From positions 1 through 14,234 of the forward strand of contig JAIJEI010000034.1 in the NCBI GenBank assembly GCA_022739095.1: 14,234 bases of DNA. Direction: 5' to 3'. This stretch comes from Bifidobacterium sp. (GTDB lineage: Bacteria > Actinomycetota > Actinomycetes > Actinomycetales > Bifidobacteriaceae). Below are positions 1-5,874 of the stretch, in pieces (the first letter of the stretch is position 1; each line of letters begins with the position of its first letter). Position numbers and translations under genes: made by a program. A model generated the notes under the pieces. That model was not told where the DNA came from. It did not search any database and saw nothing but the letters and a program-made list of their open reading frames with translations.

Positions 1-1095
1 GCGGGCCACTTCGGACAGGTTGATATCCCAGCCGTATTCCTTGGCACCGTCCTGAATCTCGTTCAGGCCCTGAGCATAGGCCACGACCTTGGAAGCGAAC
101 AGAGCCTTGCGCACGTCCTCGACGAACGCGGCCTTGTCCTCTCCGGCCAGATCGATGGTCTTGTTCGGGCCAGCCAGACCTTCCTTCTGAGCGTCTTCAC
201 GCAGCTCACCGTGCGAAGACAGTGCACGAGCGAACACAGCCTCACCGATGGCAGCCACAGGAGAACCAAATTCCAGACCGGTCTGCACGGTCCAAGTACC
301 AGTACCCTTCATGCCGGCGTGATCCACGACCACGTCCACGAACGGCTTGCCGGTTTCGGCATCCTTGTGGTGCAGAATCTCAGCGGTGATCTCGATCAGG
401 TAGGAATCAAGATCGCCCTTGTTCCACTCATCGAACACGTCGCCGATCTCCTCGGCGTCCATGCCGAGTCCACGGCGCAGAATGTCATACGCCTCACCGA
501 TCACCTGCATATCGGCATACTCAATGCCGTTGTGCACCATCTTGACAAAGTGGCCGGCACCATCGGTACCGATATGGGTCACGCACGGTTCGCCGTTCAC
601 CTTGGCGGCGATGGACTGAAGAATCGGGCCCAAGGTCTTCCAGGATTCCGCAGTACCACCGGGCATCAGAGACGGGCCGTTGAGCGCGCCTTCCTCGCCA
701 CCGGACACGCCGCAGCCCACGAAGTGGAAGCCCTTGGCTCGCACTTCCTTCTCACGCTTGATGGTGTCCTTGAAGAAGGAGTTGCCGCCGTCGACGATGA
801 TGTCGCCTGGTTCGAACACCTCTTCCAGCCGCGCGATGGTCGCGTCGGTCGGAGCACCGGCCTTGACCATGATGATGGCGGTACGCGGGCGCTTCAGGGA
901 CGCGGCGAATTCCTCGAGCGTTTCGGCCGGCACGAAGTTGCCTTCGGTACCATGCTCGTTCATGAGCTTCTCGGTACGCGAGTAGTGACGGTTGAACAAC
1001 GCCACCGTGTTGCCATGGTGCGCAAGATTACGCGCCAGATTGGAGCCCATCGCGGCCAGTCCAATCACACCAATGTTTGCTGTAGCTGCGGCCAT
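1..1095 (-). CDS. gnd: 6-phosphogluconate dehydrogenase, decarboxylating (3' end off the left edge)
   Basis: This enzyme oxidises and decarboxylates 6-phosphogluconate to ribulose 5-phosphate, making NADPH in the cytosolic oxidative pentose phosphate pathway. The 365 visible residues start at an ATG (1093-1095) preceded by an AAAGGCAAGG-type ribosome site. Family marks appear in order: an N-terminal Rossmann motif IGVIGLAAMGSNLARNLA, the IIVDGGNS segment, the substrate loop FVGCGVSGGEEGALNGPS, and the catalytic GAGHFVKMVHNGIEY with its Lys and Asn. About 120 C-terminal residues (the family is usually near 470-490) lie outside the window. No frameshift is seen. In bifidobacteria the main hexose route is the phosphoketolase shunt, so this gene most likely serves NADPH and pentose supply. 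It is separated by 178 bp from the upstream membrane-protein gene on the same strand and probably has its own promoter. Confidence 0.97.
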   Translation of the reverse strand, partial: MAAATANIGVIGLAAMGSNLARNLAHHGNTVALFNRHYSRTEKLMNEHGTEGNFVPAETLEEFAASLKRPRTAIIMVKAGAPTDATIARLEEVFEPGDIIVDGGNSFFKDTIKREKEVRAKGFHFVGCGVSGGEEGALNGPSLMPGGTAESWKTLGPILQSIAAKVNGEPCVTHIGTDGAGHFVKMVHNGIEYADMQVIGEAYDILRRGLGMDAEEIGDVFDEWNKGDLDSYLIEITAEILHHKDAETGKPFVDVVVDHAGMKGTGTWTVQTGLEFGSPVAAIGEAVFARALSSHGELREDAQKEGLAGPNKTIDLAGEDKAAFVEDVRKALFASKVVAYAQGLNEIQDGAKEYGWDINLSEVAR

Positions 1096-1273
1096 GTGCC
1101 TTGCCTTTCGTTTGATTGTCCCATCGTCATCACGCGCGTCACAAAACAGCGCATCAGCGGAGGGAATCACTCCTTCAACGCTTGAAAGTGTATCCCGCTT
1201 ACCACCCACACGCGAGGGCTGTCTTAGGCTCTACGCACCTTCCGCCCGCGAAGCGTAATTACTTGCCAGCCAT
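1096..1273 (-). promoter_or_regulatory. gnd upstream region
   Basis: This 178-bp gap lies between the stop of the CmpB-type membrane-protein gene and the gnd start, and probably holds the gnd promoter. The only structure seen is a small palindrome, TTCAACGCTTGAA (1174-1186), which could be a regulator site. On the minus strand a weak -10-like TACACT lies a little upstream of it, without a convincing -35. No clear terminator for the upstream gene is visible, so read-through is possible. Confidence 0.35.
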
Positions 1274-2560
1274 TCACATACGCCCGGCCTTGGAAGGGTC
1301 GATATGCATGGTCTGGAAGCGATTGGCCATGTAAGCGTCGCTGTAGCGTTCGCTGAACCACATCGCGACCGGTGAATCCTGCGGCTGGCCGGCCATACGC
1401 CCATACCAGCAATCCAAGGCCATCAGTGTGAAGGCAATGTCGATCACCATCAGCACCGTGCATACCGCAGTCAGCGAATACCGTACTTTCCACGGAATGC
1501 GATTAATCAGAGCCAGCAGTCGCGGCAACAGCCACTTGACCCACACCACACCAAGCAGTCCCCAGAAGAACATGAATTGGCCCGAAGTACGTCCGTCGAT
1601 GGACAGCCAACGGCCGGTGTAATCCCACGCGGTAATACCGAACGCCACTTCCATGAACCAGCTGGTGCAGTATTCGAACGCGCCGCCGATCACCGCCGAA
1701 GCGCAGAAGATCAAGAACGGATTCGCCTTCCACAGGCGATTCAGGCACACGGTTACCAATACCGCACCACAGCCGTAAATCGGCGAGAACGGGCCCCACA
1801 GCAAACCCGCTCGGTCCTGAAGTTCACCGTCATACAGCGCCATATGGTAGATCGTCTCCACAATCAGGCCGCCCACCGAGGCGATGGTGAACAACCAGAA
1901 GATATTGAAGAAGTCCAGTGCAATATAGCCCTTGCCGGATTGGTCGCGGCCCAGCATGCCGGCCGCCACCGCCGATTCATAATCATCGCGATCGTCCATG
2001 CGTTTGAGCGCGCGCTGCAGACGGCGTTCCTCGCTCAGGGAGGGATCGGCGGTCACCGAAATCACGACGAGAATAATCATCTGAATCAGCGGCAGCAGCA
2101 GGTTGAAGCCAAGGCCGCTCAGAGCCAGCGACAGCATGCCGTCGGCCAACGTCAACGGCATCAGCACGTAGGTCCAGCGCGCGGCATACCGGCGATGATT
2201 GCGCAGCAGCATCACGCCGAACACAATCAGGCATGCGGCACTGACTACCAGCACCACCGCGTGGATCGCGGACAGAATGAAGGTCAGGCTCATCGCATCG
2301 ACGTGTACATGACCATCCAGAATCTCGCGCACGGTATAGAGGATGGAAATCACCATAATCGGCAATGTGGCAAGTCCGTCCAGCAGCACGACCGCGCCAT
2401 AGATGCGTGCCAGAATCGGCAATCGCTTGGCGTCCAGGTTCAGGCCGGCATCATCCAGTTCGACGGCCACCAGATCGGCCACGACTGCGGACTCGGCGTC
2501 ACGGTTCTCCCGCGGCTTGCCAAGGGTAGTGGCCGTGCCATCGTCCTTGAATTCAACCAT
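1274..2560 (-). CDS. multi-pass membrane protein with C-terminal CmpB-type (putative ABC-transporter type IV) domain
   Basis: This 428-residue integral membrane protein begins at an ATG (2558-2560) with a good GGAGG site about 5 bases upstream. Residues 1-45 are hydrophilic. Hydrophobic segments at about 50-75, 92-118, 130-170, 216-240, 255-274, 281-300, 328-350 and 360-384 suggest eight or nine membrane spans. The C-terminal half (about 215-425) carries the marks of the CmpB-like family: LLWGPFSPIYGCGA (253-266), FEYCTSWFMEVAFGITAWDY (295-314) and the SGQFMFFWGLLGV stretch. The family is annotated as a putative ABC-transporter permease, but its biochemical role is unknown and no ATPase gene adjoins it here. 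The N-terminal half, with about four spans, is an addition relative to stand-alone CmpB-domain proteins. The gene is divergent from the YhgE/Pip operon across a 683-bp gap. Confidence 0.85.
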   Translation of the reverse strand: MVEFKDDGTATTLGKPRENRDAESAVVADLVAVELDDAGLNLDAKRLPILARIYGAVVLLDGLATLPIMVISILYTVREILDGHVHVDAMSLTFILSAIHAVVLVVSAACLIVFGVMLLRNHRRYAARWTYVLMPLTLADGMLSLALSGLGFNLLLPLIQMIILVVISVTADPSLSEERRLQRALKRMDDRDDYESAVAAGMLGRDQSGKGYIALDFFNIFWLFTIASVGGLIVETIYHMALYDGELQDRAGLLWGPFSPIYGCGAVLVTVCLNRLWKANPFLIFCASAVIGGAFEYCTSWFMEVAFGITAWDYTGRWLSIDGRTSGQFMFFWGLLGVVWVKWLLPRLLALINRIPWKVRYSLTAVCTVLMVIDIAFTLMALDCWYGRMAGQPQDSPVAMWFSERYSDAYMANRFQTMHIDPSKAGRM

Positions 2561-2832
2561 AGTTTCCTCCCCACATAGCGTCCCCTTACACTATCACCCG
2601 ATTGCAGTTTTGCCGAACTTGATGGACAGCCGGTACATGTCTGTCTACATTGCCGGGCACCGAGCCCGCTACCACTTTCAGAAAACGTCCAAAAACCATC
2701 CAGAAATCTTGTCAATAAGTTCCAGAACGCCTTTCACTCCATCCAAGCCCGCCTTACGAAAACGACGGTGTACTAGAACCATCAAGCCAAACGACACGAC
2801 TGACGCGGCCACCCACCGCAAGCGCGGGCGGC

Positions 2833-2988
2833 AGCTCTCTCATGAGGCGGTAATTACCCCATGGGGCGGTTAGCTCAAAACCGCATTCCGCGGAATACAG
2901 CCATTTTAAGCCACCGCCCCATGGGGATTTCACCGCCCCATGGGGTAATTACCGCCCGATGGGAGTTTTACCGCCCGATGGAGGGCAG
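2833..2988. repeat. six 19-bp units, two reverse and four forward, forming a large inverted repeat
   Basis: Forward units abut with exact 19-bp spacing: ACCGCCCCATGGGGATTTC (2913-2931), ACCGCCCCATGGGGTAATT (2932-2950), ACCGCCCGATGGGAGTTTT (2951-2969) and ACCGCCCGATGGAGGGCAG (2970-2988). On the minus strand two further units abut: ACCGCCCCATGGGGTAATT (2870 to 2852) and ACCGCCTCATGAGAGAGCT (2851 to 2833). The blocks are separated by 42 bp. As a result 2846-2870 is an exact 25-bp reverse complement of 2932-2956. Each strong unit contains the palindrome CCCCATGGGG, and the junctions create GGTAATTACC (2849-2858 and 2944-2953). A degenerate ACCGC followed by the palindrome ATTCCGCGGAAT (2885-2896) sits in the central spacer. 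The function is not known: it may be a binding array for a dimeric regulator, a cruciform-forming element or an intergenic repeat family. Confidence 0.9.
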
Positions 2989-3015
2989 CCTCACACCAAC
3001 ACACGCAGCACACCC

Positions 3016-3054
3016 AGCCACACAGCACCCCAGCCACACAGCACCCCAGCCACA
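3016..3054. repeat. 16-bp tandem repeat, about 2.4 copies
   Basis: The unit AGCCACACAGCACCCC occurs at 3016-3031 and 3032-3047, followed by a partial AGCCACA at 3048-3054. The copies are identical, which suggests recent slippage or expansion. The surrounding 2990-3060 stretch is strongly A/C-biased on the plus strand. No coding or binding role is evident. Confidence 0.85.
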
Positions 3055-3068
3055 AAAAATTAGGCACA

Positions 3069-3101
3069 CTGCCCAGCGACGCACGATAAGCCGCTGGGCA
3101 G
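3069..3101. other. perfect 10-bp-stem hairpin
   Basis: CTGCCCAGCG (3069-3078) pairs exactly with CGCTGGGCAG (3092-3101) across a 13-base loop. On the minus strand the stem is followed after about 10 bases by a run of six T, so it could act as a minus-strand terminator that shields the membrane gene at 1274-2560 from antisense transcripts. No minus-strand gene reads into it. On the plus strand it would lie in a leader RNA only if transcription starts upstream of it. Confidence 0.5.
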
Positions 3102-3155
3102 CGGCGTTATTCCGCCAAAAACATCATCAATCACCCCATTAATCTCCGGCAGCCG

Positions 3156-3212
3156 TATTACGCTACAACAACCGTAGCGCTACGATTAACGTATCGCTAC
3201 GGAAAACGTAGC
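3156..3212. promoter_or_regulatory. 17-bp periodic palindromic array, probable TetR-type operator for the YhgE/Pip operon
   Basis: CGTA half-sites recur at 3173, 3190 and 3207, and GCTAC half-sites at 3162, 3179 and 3196, each 17 bp apart. Unit CGTAGCGCTACGATTAA (3173-3189) holds the perfect palindrome CGTAGCGCTACG (3173-3184). Unit CGTATCGCTACGGAAAA (3190-3206) holds the same palindrome with one mismatch. Half-units flank them on both sides. The array ends 31 bp before the first gene's start codon. A weak -10-like TACGAT (3181-3186) overlaps the first palindrome. The layout fits an operator that covers the promoter, and the obvious candidate ligand is the TetR regulator at the end of the same operon (8148-8747). 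The link is inferred from position and symmetry. Confidence 0.65.
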
Positions 3213-3243
3213 AACCAAGCAACACCAAGCTCCGGGGGTATCA

Positions 3244-5874
3244 GTGGGCAACATCTTCAAGGTCCTCAGACGCGACTTCCTGCGCCTGTTCAAGGTGCCG
3301 GCCGCATGGGTGATCCTGTTCGGCATGGTGTTTATCCCGCCACTGTATTCGTGGTACAACATCGTCGGCTTCTGGGACCCGTACGGCAATACCAAAGGCA
3401 TCACCGTCGTCATCGCCAACAATGACGACGGCACCGACAACGCGCTCATCGGCAAGCAAAACCTCGGCGATCAAATCGTCAAGCAGATGAAGAGCAATGA
3501 CCAGCTCGGCTGGACCTTCGTCACCGAAGCCGAGGCCATGGACCAGGTGGAATCCGGCAAGGCATACGCAGCCATCATCATCCCCAAAGACTTTTCCGAC
3601 GATCTCGCCGGCGTGGTGACCGGCGGCAAGAGTCGACCCACTCTGGAGTATTACGTCAACGAAAAAGCCAGCGCCATCGCCCCCAAAGTCACCGACGTCG
3701 GCGCGTCCACTGTGGACCGCACGGTCAATTCCACATTCGTCTCCACCGTATCCGAAGTACTTACCGAAGTCATCAATACAGTTGGCGGCAAAGTCATCAG
3801 CACCGAAGACACCACCAAAGCCAAGGCCCTCACGGCCCTTGCCGAGGCCTCCGGCGACGTGCAGCACACACGCAGCACCATCGCCAAGCTCACCACCAAA
3901 CTCACCGATACCCCAGAGCAGACACGCACCGCACGTCAGGCGCTGGACGACGCGCGCACACTTGGCATCGACACTGCAGAAGGTCTGGCCGGCGTCTCCA
4001 CCCTGATCGGCACTACCCAGACCAGTCTGAACGGCTTCGTCACCTCCACGTCCGAAGCGCTTGACCAAGGCTCAAGCCTGCTGAGCCAAGCCGCAGCACA
4101 GGCCAACCAAAGCGTGGGCACGGTAACCGGAACCATCAGCGCCGCCAATCAGCAGGTAGGCGGACTGATCAATACAGCGGAAGACATCAACCAAGCGAAC
4201 GCCGACATCATCGACCAACTCAAAGGGCTGCCGAACGCCAATCGAGAACCGCTGCAATCCGCCATTGCCACATTGGAAAGCCGCAATAGCGAGCTGGCCG
4301 ACGCACTGGGCAACCTCGATAGCCTGAACACCACTATCGGCAATGCCTCCACAGATACCGCCGGATTGGCGCAGCATCTCAATACCGCCACTCAAACCAC
4401 GGTGCGCGAGGCCAATACCGCTCGCGGCACCATCACCTCCGGCGCCATCCCTCAGCTCAACACCGGACTCAACACCCTCAGCTCGACCGCCAGCACTCTG
4501 TCGACCGGCATCACGTCGCAAGGCTCACTCATCGATCAGTCGAAGAGCACCCTCGATCAACTCAACAAAGCCGCCTCCACCACGGTGACCGCGTTGCACG
4601 ATACCGATAAGGCACTAGCCGGCGTGCAAACCAAACTCGATACGCTGGCCACCGACATCAAAGCCCTGAGCATCTCCAGTTCACTCAGCTCCCTGATCGG
4701 CACCGACGGCAAGCTAGATGCCGCCACAATCGCCGACTTCATGCTCTCCCCCACTGTTATCAGCGAACGGGCCGCCTACCCGGTCGCCTCCTATGGTTCC
4801 GGCATGTCGCCGCTGTTCACCACCCTGTCTTTGTGGGTGGGCGCGTTCGTGCTCGTGGTCATTCCCAAACTTGAAACCGACGACGAGGGCATCGACGATC
4901 TCACGCCAACCCAAGGCTATCTCGGTCGCTTCCTGCTGCTGGCCACACTGGCTGCCGTCCAAGGCCTGGTCACGGCCATCGGCGATCTTGTCATCGGCAT
5001 TCAATGCGCGAGCGCCCCAGTGTTTCTGCTCACCTGCGTCATCACCTCACTGGTGTATATGTCGGTGATTTTCGCCCTCTCCACCACGTTCATGCACGTG
5101 GGCAAGGGCGTGTGCGTGGCGCTGGTCATTCTGCAGGTGCCGGGCGCCTCCGGCCTGTACCCGATTGAAATGATGCCCGCATTCTTCCGCGCCATCTACC
5201 CACTGCTGCCGTTCACCTATTCGATTGACGCAATGCGTGAAACCATCGGCGGCTTCTACGACGGCCACTGGTTCGCCTATATCGGCAAATTGCTGATTTT
5301 CGCGGTTCTGGCCTTTGCGCTTGGCCTCGGCGCCCGGCCGAAACTGGCCAATCTCAACCGCCTGTTCGCGCGGGAAATCAAGGAAAGCGACATGATTATC
5401 GGCGAGCCGGTACACCTGCCCGGCAGCGAATACCGTGTCACTCAGGCCATTGCGGCACTGGCCGACCGCGACGAATACCATCATGCCATCGAACGTCGGG
5501 CCGCCAAATTCGCCTACCGTTATCCCCGGCTGCTGCTGGGTGCGCTTATCGCCGGATTCGTGGTGCCGGCCGCGCTCATTATCGTGTTTGCGCTGACCAC
5601 CAGCGAGAAAATCGTGGTCATGGGCACATGGCTGGCATGGGTGCTCATCATCATGGGCTTCCTGATGGTCGTGGAATTCATGCGCGATTCCATCCGTCGC
5701 CAAACCGAGCTTGGCAACCTCTCCGACGAGTCGATCCGCGCCATGTTGTACGGGCATAAGGCCAAGCGTCGCGACACCTCCGCCGAACGCCACGAAGAAG
5801 CGGACCCGAGCGCCGCCGTTACCGCAATCATCCCCACTATTCCGCCGACCAAGGAAGGCAGGCACGCACGATGA
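3244..5874 (+). CDS. YhgE/Pip-family membrane protein, long form with C-terminal extension
   Basis: This 876-residue protein belongs to the YhgE/Pip (phage-infection-protein-like) family, which is distantly related to ABC-2 permeases and type VII-associated membrane proteins. The start is a GTG with a GGGGG site five bases upstream. The N-terminal domain has one span (about 19-38, ending IPPLYSWYNIVGFWDPYGNT) and the family segment ITVVIANNDDG. It continues to about 175, with AIIIPKDFSDDLAG at 110-123. Residues 190-490 are a long Ala/Thr/Ser-rich, heptad-like, extracytoplasmic region. The C-terminal membrane domain holds spans at about 524-541, 562-584, 588-612, 620-640 and 677-697, plus the signature QVPGASGLYPIEMMPAFFRA. 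Residues 708-876 are an additional tail with two more spans (about 762-784 and 793-811) and a charged cytosolic end. It overlaps the next gene by four bases (ATGA). A role in export or envelope integrity is plausible; the substrate is unknown. Confidence 0.9.
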   Translation: MGNIFKVLRRDFLRLFKVPAAWVILFGMVFIPPLYSWYNIVGFWDPYGNTKGITVVIANNDDGTDNALIGKQNLGDQIVKQMKSNDQLGWTFVTEAEAMDQVESGKAYAAIIIPKDFSDDLAGVVTGGKSRPTLEYYVNEKASAIAPKVTDVGASTVDRTVNSTFVSTVSEVLTEVINTVGGKVISTEDTTKAKALTALAEASGDVQHTRSTIAKLTTKLTDTPEQTRTARQALDDARTLGIDTAEGLAGVSTLIGTTQTSLNGFVTSTSEALDQGSSLLSQAAAQANQSVGTVTGTISAANQQVGGLINTAEDINQANADIIDQLKGLPNANREPLQSAIATLESRNSELADALGNLDSLNTTIGNASTDTAGLAQHLNTATQTTVREANTARGTITSGAIPQLNTGLNTLSSTASTLSTGITSQGSLIDQSKSTLDQLNKAASTTVTALHDTDKALAGVQTKLDTLATDIKALSISSSLSSLIGTDGKLDAATIADFMLSPTVISERAAYPVASYGSGMSPLFTTLSLWVGAFVLVVIPKLETDDEGIDDLTPTQGYLGRFLLLATLAAVQGLVTAIGDLVIGIQCASAPVFLLTCVITSLVYMSVIFALSTTFMHVGKGVCVALVILQVPGASGLYPIEMMPAFFRAIYPLLPFTYSIDAMRETIGGFYDGHWFAYIGKLLIFAVLAFALGLGARPKLANLNRLFAREIKESDMIIGEPVHLPGSEYRVTQAIAALADRDEYHHAIERRAAKFAYRYPRLLLGALIAGFVVPAALIIVFALTTSEKIVVMGTWLAWVLIIMGFLMVVEFMRDSIRRQTELGNLSDESIRAMLYGHKAKRRDTSAERHEEADPSAAVTAIIPTIPPTKEGRHAR

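Larger units (their letters stand above)
2561..3243. other. 683-bp divergent intergenic region rich in repeats
   Basis: No convincing gene lies here; the open frames that cross it (for example 2861-3142 on the plus strand) simply translate repeats. Contents from left to right: the ribosome site and probable promoter of the minus-strand membrane gene (2561-2650; a weak GATAGT -10-like box on the minus strand near 2593-2600); unremarkable sequence to about 2830; six 19-bp units in inverted arrangement (2833-2988); a 16-bp tandem repeat (3016-3054); a 10-bp-stem hairpin (3069-3101); and a 17-bp palindromic array (3156-3212) next to the YhgE/Pip operon. The density of separate repeat types suggests a heavily regulated or rearrangement-prone spacer. 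Confidence 0.8.

Noticed and set aside
2833..2988. CRISPR array
   Set aside because: The 19-bp units abut directly without unique spacers, change orientation midway and have no cas genes nearby.
2861..3142. A 93-codon plus-strand frame crossing the repeat region
   Set aside because: It is made of the translated 19-bp and 16-bp repeats, and its ATG lies inside a CCCCATGGGG palindrome with no ribosome site.
3241..4068. Long minus-strand open frames opposite the YhgE/Pip genes (also 5047-5865 and 5520-6800)
   Set aside because: No recognisable domain, atypical composition, and the plus-strand proteins carry full family signatures.
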